This document shows positions 43,127-52,919 of a DNA stretch of 64,000 nucleotides, one piece after another (the first letter of the stretch is position 1; every line of letters starts with the position of its first letter). The translations under genes were made by a program, and so were the position numbers. The notes under the pieces were generated by a model. The model did no database searches, had not been told where the DNA came from, and was given only the letters and a program-made list of their open reading frames with translations. Source of the stretch: Paraburkholderia graminis C4D1M (lineage in GTDB: Bacteria; Pseudomonadota; Gammaproteobacteria; Burkholderiales; Burkholderiaceae); contig NZ_ABLD01000007.1 of assembly GCF_000172415.1 (NCBI RefSeq), forward strand, positions 1 to 64,000, written 5' to 3'.

Positions 43127-43465
43127 TCAGGTCGGGGTAAAAACGACAACCTGACGGTCGGCAATGTATCTGACGCTGCGCAAAAAGCGATACTGCTGGC
43201 TATCGGCGGTGATCCGGTTAAGTCCTATGCGGGTCAGCGCGAGAATCTCGTCAGCCTGCCCGGCCTGTACTACGCCCTCATCGCGCAAATCTTCCAGAGA
43301 AGCGGACGGATCGCCGATATAAACACTGCGCACGTGCGCGCCAATTCTCATGAGAACGACGCTTTCGCCCTCGTCGAGCGCCAGTTCAAGATAGGCCGCC
43401 AGAATTCGCAGCGACTCGGGCGTGCAAGTCTGGGCCTGATAGATCGCGGCATTCGATGGCGTCAT
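43127..43465 (-). CDS. hypothetical protein
   Basis: A 112-residue cytoplasmic protein with no motif I recognise. It has an alpha-helical N-terminus (PESLRILAAYLELALDEGES) and a beta-rich end (FLRSVRYIADRQVVVFTPT). ACGGGG lies 7 bases before the ATG. It is monocistronic, in the same direction as the H-NS gene but 257 bp upstream of it. Codon use is normal. Confidence 0.62.
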   Translation of the reverse strand: MTPSNAAIYQAQTCTPESLRILAAYLELALDEGESVVLMRIGAHVRSVYIGDPSASLEDLRDEGVVQAGQADEILALTRIGLNRITADSQQYRFLRSVRYIADRQVVVFTPT

Positions 43466-43712
43466 GTCGGTTCCCCGTCACCTGTATCGAGAAAAGGCGG
43501 CACTGTGCATTGCGGCAAGAGCCGCTTCTACTATAGGCAAGCATTCGGAGATTCAAAGGCTTCGAGTTCATTTTTTAACGCCGCAGTGACCGTAACCGTG
43601 CGTTACCAATCTCGCAGCGCTGTTTCACCTGTGTCGTGGGCACGCTTCTACACTTCAACCGTCCATCGAGACAAAGCTCTGGCAGCGCACTTCAAGTGCA
43701 AGGAGAAGGAAA

Positions 43713-44018
43713 ATGAACAAGAAGATCGTTGGCGCAGCACTCGGTCTGGCAGTTCTCGCCGCATCGTCGGTTGCTTCTGCTCATGTGAATCTCGCCGTCG
43801 GCGTCGGCATTCCGGTCGGCGTCTATGCGCCGCAGCCCGTTTATGTGGCGCCTCCGGTTGCGTACGGCCCTGCCGCGGTCGCGGTAGCCTATGGCGGTTA
43901 TCGCGCTTATGACGGCCGCGACGCGTGGCGCGAACGCCGCGAATGGCGGGAACACGAATGGCGCCGCGAGCACTGGCGCGAGCATGAATGGCGCGAGCGG
44001 CAACGCTGGGGTTATTGA
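43713..44018 (+). CDS. small secreted protein with Pro/Val and Trp-Arg-Glu repeats
   Basis: A 101-residue exported protein. The signal peptide ends after SVASA (residue 23). The middle is rich in Val, Pro, Ala and Tyr (PQPVYVAPPVAYGP), as in PXPV-repeat proteins. The C-terminus repeats W-R-E-H-E-W units (about 70-100). Charge and composition suggest a cell-envelope or metal-binding protein. Function is unknown. AAGGAGAAGG precedes the ATG, and a 6-bp-arm hairpin GCACTT-C-AAGTGC (43687-43699) lies just before it. Confidence 0.75.
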   Translation: MNKKIVGAALGLAVLAASSVASAHVNLAVGVGIPVGVYAPQPVYVAPPVAYGPAAVAVAYGGYRAYDGRDAWRERREWREHEWRREHWREHEWRERQRWGY

Positions 44019-44088
44019 GGCGGCGCCATCGCTTTAAGCGTTGTGGCGTTCAGTACTTTCATCTGAAACCGGGCCATAAAGACATAAA

Positions 44089-44111
44089 GAGGCCGCCCGC
44101 GTGGCGGTCTC
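44089..44111 (-). terminator. intrinsic terminator of DUF6765 gene
   Basis: GAGGCCGCC (44089-44097) pairs with GGCGGTCTC (44103-44111) with one G-T pair. On the minus strand it is followed by TTTATGTCTTTATGG. Confidence 0.6.
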
Positions 44112-44133
44112 CACTCATTCGCGCATGAACGCA

Positions 44134-45207
44134 TCATGCGATTCGCAAGCCGTGAGCCGGCAGCACTTCCTGAGTCGTCACGAAACGGTGCTGTTTTACC
44201 GCGTCATGAAAGAGCCGGTAGTCGCTCTTTTCGAATGCCTCGCCCCACACGGGCTTTTCGCCGGAGTCGTCTTCCGCGCGAAGACCGGTGGCTTTGTACT
44301 TCCATGAGCCGACTCCCTTCGGCACGTAGTCCGGAATGGCCTCTTTCAGGCCGGGAATGCCGCCCTCCTTCACGAACTCGCAGATCGCCCGCAACCGCTC
44401 GTTGTCGTCCATGATCCGGTTGGTATCGAGCAATTCGGTGAGCGTCGCTTTCACGTTTTGCGGCATGCCCTCTTCGTTTTCGAAGTCTTCGCGCCCGGCC
44501 ACATACGCGCGAACCGCACGGCACGCCATGTCGGCGGCCTCGACAAACTCCGGCAGGTTGTGTCGCTGTATGAACATATTCCTGCCGTCGATGTAATGCC
44601 ATTTCGCCCACGGCTGATCCGGATAATGCAACGCGGCGCCGTGGCCCACAGGTAGCGCAAGCGTCAGAACATCGGCTTCGACGTGCTGCACCAGGTGCTG
44701 CATGGCGAGTGTGAGATTCTCGAGCCAGCCCGTGCGCGTGCAATCTTGCGCCTCGAGAGAATGAACCCGGTTGCCCGGACTTTCGATGCCCGCGAACCCC
44801 TGGTGCGCCCACGTATCCACATACGTATGCAGCGTCACGCCGAGACGATGCAAGCCCATCTCCGTGCTGCGCTGCCGGATGGCGCGCCGCACCACCTCGC
44901 GCGCGACCGCGCTGTCCGCGCGGCACACGGCTTTTTCGTCGAGCGTCGCGCCCTCTCCTGCCGGCAGAAAATGAAACGGCGCCCACACGAGCCGGTTCTG
45001 GTCGTTCTCCGTATTCGCATAGTCGAAGGTCTTGTGCGCGGTGGCGAAGCGTTCGAACGTCTCGCCGCCCTGAAAACGCAGGATGCCCGGCGTCGTTGCA
45101 TCGTCGACATACTGGCACGCATGGGCGACCGTCAGCGCCTGGCTCGGCGTCATTCCGCCAACTCGCGCGACGATATAGACCACGCCGTAATGAAAGTCGA
45201 TATTCAT
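44134..45207 (-). CDS. DUF6765 family protein
   Basis: A 357-residue cytoplasmic protein starting MNIDFHYGVVYIVARVGGM. Histidines and aspartates in FHYG, CQYVDDAT and LHTYVDTWAHQGFAG suggest a helical metal-binding core reminiscent of zinc phospholipase C/P1 nuclease, and match the DUF6765 family as I recall it. The C-terminal third is helical and without motif. GAGGAG precedes the ATG. It is a single gene with its own terminator. The substrate is unknown. Confidence 0.72.
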   Translation of the reverse strand: MNIDFHYGVVYIVARVGGMTPSQALTVAHACQYVDDATTPGILRFQGGETFERFATAHKTFDYANTENDQNRLVWAPFHFLPAGEGATLDEKAVCRADSAVAREVVRRAIRQRSTEMGLHRLGVTLHTYVDTWAHQGFAGIESPGNRVHSLEAQDCTRTGWLENLTLAMQHLVQHVEADVLTLALPVGHGAALHYPDQPWAKWHYIDGRNMFIQRHNLPEFVEAADMACRAVRAYVAGREDFENEEGMPQNVKATLTELLDTNRIMDDNERLRAICEFVKEGGIPGLKEAIPDYVPKGVGSWKYKATGLRAEDDSGEKPVWGEAFEKSDYRLFHDAVKQHRFVTTQEVLPAHGLRIA

Positions 45208-45370
45208 GGCAGATTCTCCTCATGCACGATGAATGACTACAACAGCACTGGTAAACGAGCGAGTAGGCGGCGAGTTGAAAAGACGTCGTTCTTTATTGCC
45301 CTACGCGGTGTTGTCGTGTTTTATTCCATCCTCTATCCGACTGCGGGCCACGGCGGGCCACTGCAGCCCA

Positions 45371-45405
45371 TAAAAAAACCCCGCTACGTTATCCGTCGCG
45401 GGGTT
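45371..45405 (-). terminator. intrinsic terminator of FKBP gene
   Basis: AACCCCGC (45377-45384) and GCGGGGTT (45398-45405) form a perfect 8-bp stem. The A-run 45372-45378 gives a T-run on the minus strand after the stop of the FKBP gene. Confidence 0.85.
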
Positions 45406-45427
45406 GCGTTTCAGCGCACGTCGCGCC

Positions 45428-45826
45428 TTATTTGACGATGTCGACCAGCTCGACTTCGAACGTCAAGTCGCTGTTCGGCGGAATCGTGCCCACGGCGCGG
45501 CTGCCGTAGGCGGTGGCGGCCGGGCACGTCAGTTTTGCCTTGCCGCCCACTTTCATGGTTTGCACGCCCTGCGTCCAGCACGGAATCACGCGGTTCAGCG
45601 GGAACGTTGCCGGACCGCCGTGTTTCGCGGACGCGTCGAATTCAGTGCCGTTCGCAAGCGTGCCGCGATAGTTGACCTTCACGACATCGGTGGCGGCCGG
45701 CTGCGCGCCGGTGCCTTGCACGAGGTGTTCGACAACCACGCCCGAAGGCAGCTTCTCAGTAGAAGCGGCAGCCATCGCCGTCGACGAAAGTACAGTAGCG
45801 GCAAGCAGAGCAACGATAGATTTCAA
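45428..45826 (-). CDS. FKBP-type peptidyl-prolyl isomerase, periplasmic
   Basis: A 132-residue protein. The signal peptide covers residues 1-20 (cleavage near TAMAA). The FKBP domain contains VKVNYRGTLANGTEFDAS, PLNRVIPCWTQGVQTMKVGG and AYGSRAVGTIPPNSDLTFEVEL, with active-site aromatics kept. The start codon is TTG at 45826, with TGGAG 7 bases before it. No ATG is available nearby in frame. It likely assists folding of exported proteins. It is a single gene with a strong terminator. Confidence 0.93.
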   Translation of the reverse strand: MKSIVALLAATVLSSTAMAAASTEKLPSGVVVEHLVQGTGAQPAATDVVKVNYRGTLANGTEFDASAKHGGPATFPLNRVIPCWTQGVQTMKVGGKAKLTCPAATAYGSRAVGTIPPNSDLTFEVELVDIVK

Positions 45827-45883
45827 AACGAATCTCCAGATGGGTAGTACGGTTCATTCTAGCGCACGGAATAGAGCGCGCTG

Positions 45884-46741
45884 CTAATCCAGCGGCAGCA
45901 CCGCAACGTTATCGGCCGCCATATCGCCATGCGCGACGAAATCCGCCAGCGCCGTTTCCCGTTCGCGAACGTCGGCAAGCACGGCCGGATCGAGCCGCGC
46001 GACGATGACTTCTTCCCGTTCGCGGCTGGCTTCTTCAATCACATCGCCATAGGGACTCCAGACTGCGCTCGCACCGCATGTGTCCCAGCCGCCGGTCATG
46101 CCGACGTGATTCGACAGCAACACATACATCGTATTGTCGAACGCGCGTGCGGGGAACCAGATGCGCGACTGGTGATAGCCGGACTTCACGCTAAAGAGCC
46201 CGCTCACGAGATAGGCGTGCGCGCCGTTTACCGCCGCCATGCGCGCGTGCTCGGGAAAGCCCGAGTCGTAGCACACGCCGAGTGCGAGCCGCCATCCGTC
46301 GAGTTCGAGCATGCAGCCTTGCGTGCCCGGCCGGTAGATTTCCGCTTCGCTTCTATATAGATACTGCTTGTGATACGGCTTTGCGTCCTCGCCGCGGCAA
46401 TCGAATACGAGCGACGAAATACGCAGGCCGTCCGCGCCGCGCGTGGCCGCGCCGACAATTGCCGCAATGCCGCGTCGGCGGCAAATCTCGCGGATCGGAT
46501 CGAGACGTGCATCGGCGAGTTCGAATGCATATTGCGCTGGGTCGCCGGCGATCAGGCCGGGTTCATAGCCGCTCAGGAACTTCTCGGGAAAAACCACCAG
46601 TCGGGCACCGCGATCGGCGGCAAGACCGGTCAATTCGACCGTCTTCATGATGTTTGCCGTCACGTCTCCGCAAACCGGTAGCGCTTGCGCGGCTGCAATT
46701 TGCAGGGGTGATCGGGGCAACGCTGCGAACTTGTTATTCAC
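45884..46741 (-). CDS. nitrilase-family carbon-nitrogen hydrolase
   Basis: A 285-residue hydrolase of the omega-amidase/N-carbamoylase superfamily. The triad is Glu53 (VFPEKFLSG), Lys125 (PYHKQYLY) and Cys157 (LGVCYDSGFPE). The start is a GTG at 46741 with GGAG 6 bases upstream. The open frame runs further but has no similarity there and enters the region divergent to the helicase gene. It likely hydrolyses a small amide. There is no operon partner. Confidence 0.85.
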   Translation of the reverse strand: MNNKFAALPRSPLQIAAAQALPVCGDVTANIMKTVELTGLAADRGARLVVFPEKFLSGYEPGLIAGDPAQYAFELADARLDPIREICRRRGIAAIVGAATRGADGLRISSLVFDCRGEDAKPYHKQYLYRSEAEIYRPGTQGCMLELDGWRLALGVCYDSGFPEHARMAAVNGAHAYLVSGLFSVKSGYHQSRIWFPARAFDNTMYVLLSNHVGMTGGWDTCGASAVWSPYGDVIEEASREREEVIVARLDPAVLADVRERETALADFVAHGDMAADNVAVLPLD

Positions 46742-46966
46742 CGTCAACTCCGTTATTGAATCGAGCGCAGGTTCAGCGCGTACCCGCTTGCCGATGGCCA
46801 ATGGCGGGAGCCCGCGCGTCTGAAGCGAGGCATTTAAACATGGACTGCGGCGGCGTGTCAGCGCAATTCTCTTGAACCAGCGCTTTGCGCGCGCGGTCCA
46901 CGTAGAAGAGGTACGGCGAAGTATCGTCGTGCGCAACCCGATGCCAACGAGCGCTTTCAACTTTCA

Positions 46967-49624
46967 ATGAACGAGCCGGTTGATCCCGACAAGCAGGACA
47001 TTGCGCCGCCTTCGGTCGTGCCGGAGCGACGCCGCGCGCCACGGCCGCGACGCATTCCGCGCAGCCGCGAGCAACAGGCGCGGCTCGACGCTCGCGAGCC
47101 GGCATTCGAGCCGCTGCCGTTTTCCATCGACGAAGAGGCGGCGCGGCGCCCTTTCGCCGGGAAGCTGCATGCGTGGTTCGAAGCGCGGCGTTGGCAGCCG
47201 TTCGATTTTCAGCGCGAGGTGTGGCGCGAGATGGAGCGAGGCGCGAGCGGCCTGCTCCATGCAACCACGGGCGCGGGCAAGACGTGGGCCATCTGGTTCG
47301 GCGCGCTTGCCGCGTTCGCGCGAGCCGTACCTTCCCATTCAGCGGCGACGCGTCGGCGCGCCACAAGCATGCAGCCCGAGCCGCTCACCGTCCTCTGGAT
47401 CACGCCGATGCGCGCCCTTGCCGCCGATACGGCACGCGCATTGCAAAGCTCGGCGATCGAACTGGCCGTGCCGTGGACAGTAGGCTTGCGAACCGGCGAT
47501 ACGTCCACCGCCGAACGCGCGCGGCAAAACCGGCGCATGCCGTCAGCGCTGATCACGACGCCCGAGAGTCTGTCGCTGATCCTGACGAGACCCGATGCGC
47601 GCGAAGTACTCTCGCACGTAAAGCTCGTGGTCGTCGACGAATGGCATGAACTGCTCGGCAACAAGCGCGGCACGCAGACACAACTGGCGCTGGCGCGGCT
47701 CGCGCATTGGCGGCCCGATTTGCAGATATGGGGCTTGTCGGCGACGCTCGGCAACCTTCCCTTCGCCGCCGATGTATTGCTCTCCCCGGTCAGAACCCCG
47801 CGTGTCAGCGTGCACGGCAAGCTGCCGAAGGCATTGATCGTGGACACGGTTATTCCCGAGACCATCGAGCGATTTCCTTGGGGCGGTCATATGGGAATGC
47901 GCCAGGTCGAGGCCGTGGCCGAGGCGATCGGCGAGGCGCAGACATCGCTCGTATTTACCAACACGCGCTCGCAATGCGAAGTCTGGTATCAGGCGCTGCT
48001 CGAAGCGCGTCCGCAATGGGCCGGCGCAATTGCGTTGCATCATGGTTCGCTCGATCAGGAAGTGCGCGAGTGGGTCGAGCGCGGCTTGAAGAACGGCTTG
48101 CTAAAGGTCGTTGTATGCACATCGAGCCTGGATCTCGGCGTCGACTTTCTGCCTGTGGAGCGCGTGTTTCAGATCGGCTCGCCGAAAGGCGTCGCGCGTT
48201 TGATGCAGCGCGCCGGCCGCTCGGGTCACGCGCCGGGACGGCCGTCGCGCGTGACCATCGTGCCCACGCACGCGCTCGAACTCGTCGAAGCGGCCGCCGC
48301 GCGCGAGGCAGTCGCAAAGCGGCAAATAGAATGCCGCGAAACGCCGGACAAACCGTTTGATGTTCTCGTTCAGCATCTGGTGACAGTGGCAATTGGCGGC
48401 GGCTTCGACGCGCGCGATCTCTACGACGAAGTTCGCACGACGTACGCGTACCGGCAACTAACGCAAGATGAATTCGATTGGGCATTAGGTTTCGTCGAAG
48501 GCGGCGGCACCGCGTTGCGCGCGTACCCGGACTACCACCGCGTGGTGCGCGAAAGCGACGGCCTGTACCGCGTGCCGCGCGAAGATCTGGTGCGGCGGCA
48601 TCGCAACAACGTCGGCACGATCGTCGCGAACGGCACGCTGAATGTCGCGTATCTGGCGGGCGGCCGCATAGGCGCAATCGAAGAGTCGTTTATTTCGCGG
48701 CTGAAACCCGGCGATATTTTTACCTTCGGCGGACGTGCGCTCGAATTGATTCGCGTGCAGGACATGACTGCGTGGGTCAAACGCGCGACCTCGGCACGCG
48801 GCGCGATGCCGCAATGGGCAGGCAGCCGCATGCCGCTCTCCTCGGAACTCGCCGAGGCGACGTTGACGATGCTCGCGCGCGCCGCCGGCGGCATCTATGA
48901 CGAACCCGAGATGCGCGCCGTTCGGCCGCTGCTCGAATTGCAGCAGAAATGGTCGGCTCTGCCGCAGCCCGGTTTGCTGGTGGCCGAAGTACTCAAGTCG
49001 CGCGAAGGGCATCACTTCTTCTGTTATCCATTTGCGGGGCGCACCGCGCATATCGGTCTTGGCGCATTGCTCGCCTGGAGAATCGCGCGAGAGAAGCCCG
49101 GTACTTTTTCTATTTCAATGAACGACTATGGTTTCGAGCTGTTGTCCGCGCAACCATTCGACTGGGCCGCGGCATTGGAGAGTGAATTGCTCTCGGCGGA
49201 ACAACTCGATCACGACATTCTGGCGAGCCTCAATTCGTCGGAGTTGTCTCGACGACGATTCCGCGAAATTGCGCGCGTGTCGGGGCTCGTGTTTCAGGGA
49301 CATCCAGGGCAGCAGAAAAGCGCCCGGCAATTGCAGGCCTCCAGCGGCCTTTTCTATGAGATCTTCCGCAATCATGACAGCGGCAATCTGTTACTCGATC
49401 AGGCTGATACCGAAGTGCTATTGCAGGAACTCGACGCGAAACGCATTCGTAGCGCGCTAGAACGAATGAACGCGAGCCGCCTCGTTCTCATGCATCCGAA
49501 AAAACCGACTCCCTTTGCGTTTCCGCTTATCGTCGGACGCCTGCGCGAGAAAGTAAGCACAGAGAAGCTCGCGGATCGCGTACAGCGCATGCTTGCGGAA
49601 CTCGAGAAGGCGGCCCGCGTATGA
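46967..49624 (+). CDS. Lhr-type DEXH helicase, ligase-associated DNA-repair branch
   Basis: An 885-residue superfamily-2 helicase. Walker A is ATTGAGKT at 99-106, motif II is [10 protein letters not shown], motif III is GLSATLGN, and motif VI is [12 protein letters not shown]. The C-terminal third holds the Lhr winged-helix/DUF4942-like core ([18 protein letters not shown] and [16 protein letters not shown]). The size and the coupled nuclease mark the ligase-associated group. Unlike many genomes, no ATP-dependent ligase or LhpX-like exonuclease gene is adjacent here. The first 45 residues are basic and disordered. The stop overlaps the pdeM start. Confidence 0.93.
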   Translation: MNEPVDPDKQDIAPPSVVPERRRAPRPRRIPRSREQQARLDAREPAFEPLPFSIDEEAARRPFAGKLHAWFEARRWQPFDFQREVWREMERGASGLLHATTGAGKTWAIWFGALAAFARAVPSHSAATRRRATSMQPEPLTVLWITPMRALAADTARALQSSAIELAVPWTVGLRTGDTSTAERARQNRRMPSALITTPESLSLILTRPDAREVLSHVKLVVVDEWHELLGNKRGTQTQLALARLAHWRPDLQIWGLSATLGNLPFAADVLLSPVRTPRVSVHGKLPKALIVDTVIPETIERFPWGGHMGMRQVEAVAEAIGEAQTSLVFTNTRSQCEVWYQALLEARPQWAGAIALHHGSLDQEVREWVERGLKNGLLKVVVCTSSLDLGVDFLPVERVFQIGSPKGVARLMQRAGRSGHAPGRPSRVTIVPTHALELVEAAAAREAVAKRQIECRETPDKPFDVLVQHLVTVAIGGGFDARDLYDEVRTTYAYRQLTQDEFDWALGFVEGGGTALRAYPDYHRVVRESDGLYRVPREDLVRRHRNNVGTIVANGTLNVAYLAGGRIGAIEESFISRLKPGDIFTFGGRALELIRVQDMTAWVKRATSARGAMPQWAGSRMPLSSELAEATLTMLARAAGGIYDEPEMRAVRPLLELQQKWSALPQPGLLVAEVLKSREGHHFFCYPFAGRTAHIGLGALLAWRIAREKPGTFSISMNDYGFELLSAQPFDWAAALESELLSAEQLDHDILASLNSSELSRRRFREIARVSGLVFQGHPGQQKSARQLQASSGLFYEIFRNHDSGNLLLDQADTEVLLQELDAKRIRSALERMNASRLVLMHPKKPTPFAFPLIVGRLREKVSTEKLADRVQRMLAELEKAARV

Positions 49625-50283
49625 AGCCTGCGTCGTTGTCCGTTGAAATTGCCGGCCATCCGCTCGTGCTGTCGAGCTTGCGCGCGGCCTTCGATCCCGC
49701 GCTGCGCTGTCTTTTCGTCGCCGATGCGCATTTCGGCAAGGACGCCGTATTTCGTGCGCGCGGCGTGCCGGTGCCCATCGGTTCCACTGCCGACAACCTG
49801 ATGCGTCTGGACATACTGATCGCCGAATTCGAACCGTCCACGCTGGTCTTTCTCGGCGATCTGCTGCATGCGCGCGAGGCGCACGCCGAAGAGATTCTCG
49901 ATGCACTGCACGTGTGGCGCGCGCGGCATCCGAGTTTGCGAATCTTGCTCGTAGAAGGCAATCACGATCGGCATGCGGGCGCGTTGCCTGGTACGCTCAA
50001 TGTGGAACTTGTGCTGGAGCCGTGGCGCGTTGGACCGTGGGCGCTGTGTCATCACCCGCAGACCGTCGACGGCGCGTACGCGCTCGCCGGCCATCTGCAT
50101 CCTGTCTATCGGATTGCGACGCGCAACGACTCGGTTCGCGTGCCGTGCTTTCGTTTCGGCGCGCAATGCGGCGTGCTGCCCGCATTCGGCAGCTTTACCG
50201 GCGGTGCGCGCGACGACGGCCGCGTGAGTGGAGAAAGGGTTTTCGTCGTGGCTCACGACAAGGTCATTGAAGTGCCGCGCTAA
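49621..50283 (+). CDS. pdeM: ligase-associated metallophosphoesterase PdeM
   Basis: A 220-residue calcineurin-like phosphoesterase. Metal motifs are [11 protein letters not shown] (31-41), [12 protein letters not shown] (about 79-90), [10 protein letters not shown] (about 118-127), and two C-terminal His in CHHPQTVDG and LAGHLHPVY. It overlaps the helicase gene by 4 bp (ATGA), so the two are co-translated and should act together on damaged DNA. The family has endonuclease/phosphodiesterase activity. Confidence 0.92.
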   Translation: MKPASLSVEIAGHPLVLSSLRAAFDPALRCLFVADAHFGKDAVFRARGVPVPIGSTADNLMRLDILIAEFEPSTLVFLGDLLHAREAHAEEILDALHVWRARHPSLRILLVEGNHDRHAGALPGTLNVELVLEPWRVGPWALCHHPQTVDGAYALAGHLHPVYRIATRNDSVRVPCFRFGAQCGVLPAFGSFTGGARDDGRVSGERVFVVAHDKVIEVPR

Positions 50284-50335
50284 GCCTTTCACGCAACGCG
50301 CGACTCACGCGAGTTTCGTCATACCTGTCACGCCA

Positions 50336-50358
50336 GAACTCCGCTATTAGCAGAGTTC
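50336..50358 (+). terminator. hairpin downstream of pdeM; rest of 339-bp gap
   Basis: GAACTC/GAGTTC (50336-50341, 50353-50358) plus inner GCT/AGC form a hairpin without T-run. Later in the 339-bp gap (50284-50623), about 50454-50490, an imperfect stem pairs GTGCTTCGC with GCGAAGCGCAC. No gene was seen in this gap, and no clear promoter. Confidence 0.35.
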
Positions 50359-50623
50359 GCCAACACTTTCACACGCGATCTTTTCCGCAAGCACATGCAC
50401 CATTCGCGGCGCCGGCATTCCGTTGTCGGCGATACACGCTCGCAAAGGCACGCTGCGCGTGCTTCGCAGCAAACAGCGAAGCGCACGCGGGTTTACGTGC
50501 GTTTGAGTAGCGCGAAGCTCGCCGTTTACTGGACGCTGAACCAGGCTGTCAACATTCTTTCGGTCTGCTTGGGTCAGCCGACAGCGCTTGAAAAAGCGCC
50601 CTTACAACACCAGGAGACAAGCC

Positions 50624-52012
50624 ATGGCTCAAGTGTCGAGCAGCGCCATCGAAGAACTGAAAACCGCCATACGTGGGCAGCTAGTACTGCCCGACGATCC
50701 CGGTTTCAACGAAGCCCGCAGCATCTGGAATGCAATGATCGACTGCCGCCCGGCGATGATTCTGCGCTGCGCCGGCGTCGCCGACGTGCGTCGCGGCATC
50801 GCGTTCGCGCGCGCGAATGATCTGCCGCTCGCGCTTCGCGGCGGCGGTCATAACATTGCCGGCAGCGCGCTATGCGAAGACGGTCTCGTGATGGACTTCT
50901 CGCAGATGAAGTCCGTGCGAATCGATCCGATCGCAAGACGCGCGTATGTGGGACCGGGCGCAACGCTCGCGGACTTCGATCACGAAGCGCAAGCCTTCGG
51001 ACTTGCAACACCACTCGGCATCAATTCGACCACGGGTGTCGCGGGCCTGACGCTCGGCGGCGGCTTCGGCTGGCTCAGCCGCAAATACGGCATGACGATC
51101 GACAATCTGATTTCAGCCGACGTGGTCACCGCCGAAGGCGAATTGCTTCGCGCCAGCGCCGAATCGAACGAAGATCTGTTCTGGGCGATTCGTGGCGGCG
51201 GCGGCAATTTCGGCGTGGTCACGTCGTTCGAATTCGCACTGCATTCCGTCGGACCGATGGTGTACGGCGGGCTCGTCGTGCTGCCGTTCGCCGAGGCGAG
51301 AGACGCGCTCGTCAAATATCGCGCGGCCGCCGCGCAGATGCCCGACGACCTGAGCGTGTGGGCGGTTCTACGGCTCGCGCCGCCGCTGCCGTTCCTGCCG
51401 GCCGAAGTGCACGGCAAGCCGGTGATCATCTTCCCGATGTGCTACACCGGGCCAATCGCGAACGGTCCTTCGGCGGTCGCGCAAGTGAAGACGTTCGGCA
51501 CGCCCGTCGGCGAACATCTCGGCGAAATGCCGTATGCGATGTGGCAACAGGCATTCGATCCGCTGCTCGCGCCGGGATCGCGCAACTACTGGAAGTCGCA
51601 CAATCTCGCCAATATCGACGATGGTCTGATCGACGCACTGCTTCAGTCGATCGAGAATCTGCCTTCTCCACAGTGCGAGATTTTCTTCGGGCAGATCGGC
51701 GCGCAAACGCAACGCGTGCCGGTGAATGCGACCGCCTACTCGAGCCGCGACACGCAATACGCGATGAACGTGCATGGCCGCTGGGAAGATCCCGCCGACG
51801 ACGAACGTTGCATCGCGTGGGCTCGTGCATTCTTCGAGCAGGCAGCGCCGTTCTCGCTCGGCAGCGTCTACGTGAACTTCATGACGCAGGAAGAAGCGAG
51901 CCGCGTCGCCGATGCATACGGCCCGAACTTCGAACGGCTCGTCGCGGTTAAGAGCCGCTACGATCCGCACAACCTCTTCCGTCATAACCAGAACATTCGC
52001 CCAGCCATGTAA
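50624..52012 (+). CDS. FAD-binding BBE-type oxidoreductase
   Basis: A 462-residue flavoprotein of the berberine-bridge-enzyme/PCMH family. The FAD domain shows LALRGGGHNIAGSALCEDG (His is the usual covalent FAD site) and GVAGLTLGGGFGWLSRKYG. The C-terminal BBE motif is VYVNFMTQEE, then YGPNFERLVAVKSRYDPHNLFRHNQNI shortened: RLVAVKSRYDPHNLFRHNQN. There is no signal peptide. AGGAG lies 7 bases before the ATG at 50624. It is a single gene followed by a large hairpin. It probably oxidises an alcohol or sugar-like compound. Confidence 0.9.
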   Translation: MAQVSSSAIEELKTAIRGQLVLPDDPGFNEARSIWNAMIDCRPAMILRCAGVADVRRGIAFARANDLPLALRGGGHNIAGSALCEDGLVMDFSQMKSVRIDPIARRAYVGPGATLADFDHEAQAFGLATPLGINSTTGVAGLTLGGGFGWLSRKYGMTIDNLISADVVTAEGELLRASAESNEDLFWAIRGGGGNFGVVTSFEFALHSVGPMVYGGLVVLPFAEARDALVKYRAAAAQMPDDLSVWAVLRLAPPLPFLPAEVHGKPVIIFPMCYTGPIANGPSAVAQVKTFGTPVGEHLGEMPYAMWQQAFDPLLAPGSRNYWKSHNLANIDDGLIDALLQSIENLPSPQCEIFFGQIGAQTQRVPVNATAYSSRDTQYAMNVHGRWEDPADDERCIAWARAFFEQAAPFSLGSVYVNFMTQEEASRVADAYGPNFERLVAVKSRYDPHNLFRHNQNIRPAM

Positions 52013-52040
52013 TGCGTGGCAGCGAATAAAGGAACCCGCG

Positions 52041-52086
52041 GAGGAATCCGCTGAGGAACCCGCGCGAGTCTCAGCGCGGATTCCTC
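52041..52086 (+). terminator. large hairpin after FAD oxidoreductase
   Basis: GAGGAATCCGC (52041-52051) pairs perfectly with GCGGATTCCTC (52076-52086). CTGAG/CTCAG extends the stem after a 2-base bulge. There is no T-run. Probably a terminator or transcript stabiliser. Confidence 0.55.
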
Positions 52087-52241
52087 GCACCCGACGCATG
52101 AATGTCCCTCTGCGCGGGCGGCATGGATCAGGCACGGCAAATGCTGCTTTATCATTGATGCTGGCCCTATTGGCCAACGTCACAGCATTACCTTTGATCC
52201 ATAAACAAAAACCGCCTCGATAACGTAAAAGGACAACTATC

Positions 52242-52832
52242 ATGCGCAGACGACAATTCATCACGACGGCCGGCGCGGCTTTCGCTACCGCGGGCCTCGG
52301 CCTTGCCGGTTGCACCACCACGTCAGGGTCGTCGGGCACGTCGGCGTCCGCGAACGCCAACAAGCGCGACACGATCAACGCGGGTATCGACTCCACGCTT
52401 TCGCGTCTCTACGCGAACGTCGGCGGTTCGCGCGAACTCGTGGCGAAAGCGCGCGGCGTGCTGGTGTTTCCGTCGGTGATCTCGGCGGGCTTCTGGGTCG
52501 GCGGCCAATACGGCGAAGGCGGGCTGCGCGTGGGCGGTCGCACGACCGGCTACTACAGCACGGTGGCGGGATCGTTTGGCTTGCAGATCGGCGCGCAGTC
52601 GAAGGCGCTTATCTTCCTGTTCATGACGCAGGAAGCACTCGACAAATTCCTCAATAGCCAGGGCTGGGCAGCGGGCGCCGACGCAACCGTCGCGGTGCTC
52701 AAGGTCGGCGCGAACGGCGCGATCGACACATCGACGGCGACAAGCCCGGTCGAAGCATTCGTGCTGACCAACGGCGGCTTGATGGCGGGCGTATCGCTGG
52801 AAGGTACGAAGGTGTCGCGCCTCATCATCTGA
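52242..52832 (+). CDS. SYLF/YSC84-domain lipoprotein
   Basis: A 196-residue protein. The N-terminus MRRRQFITTAG resembles a Tat signal, and LAGC at 21-24 is a lipobox, so it is likely membrane-anchored. The SYLF domain shows ARGVLVFPSVISAGFWVGG and FGLQIGAQSKALIFLFMT, lipid-binding in other members. AAGGA precedes the ATG. It is a single gene with its own terminator. A general envelope-stress or lipid-binding role is likely. Confidence 0.9.
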   Translation: MRRRQFITTAGAAFATAGLGLAGCTTTSGSSGTSASANANKRDTINAGIDSTLSRLYANVGGSRELVAKARGVLVFPSVISAGFWVGGQYGEGGLRVGGRTTGYYSTVAGSFGLQIGAQSKALIFLFMTQEALDKFLNSQGWAAGADATVAVLKVGANGAIDTSTATSPVEAFVLTNGGLMAGVSLEGTKVSRLII

Positions 52833-52843
52833 TCGTCGACAAG

Positions 52844-52873
52844 CCACGCGGCCACTGTGCGGACCGCGTGGCG
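52844..52873 (+). terminator. hairpin terminator of SYLF gene
   Basis: Perfect 9-bp stem GCCACGCGG (52844-52852) / CCGCGTGGC (52865-52873), 12-base loop, no strong T-run. It is followed by a short AGTCA/CAGTCA repeat. Confidence 0.6.
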
Positions 52874-52919
52874 CTTCCGCATTACTCAGTCAGTCACTCA
52901 GTCACTTAACCGGCGATAG

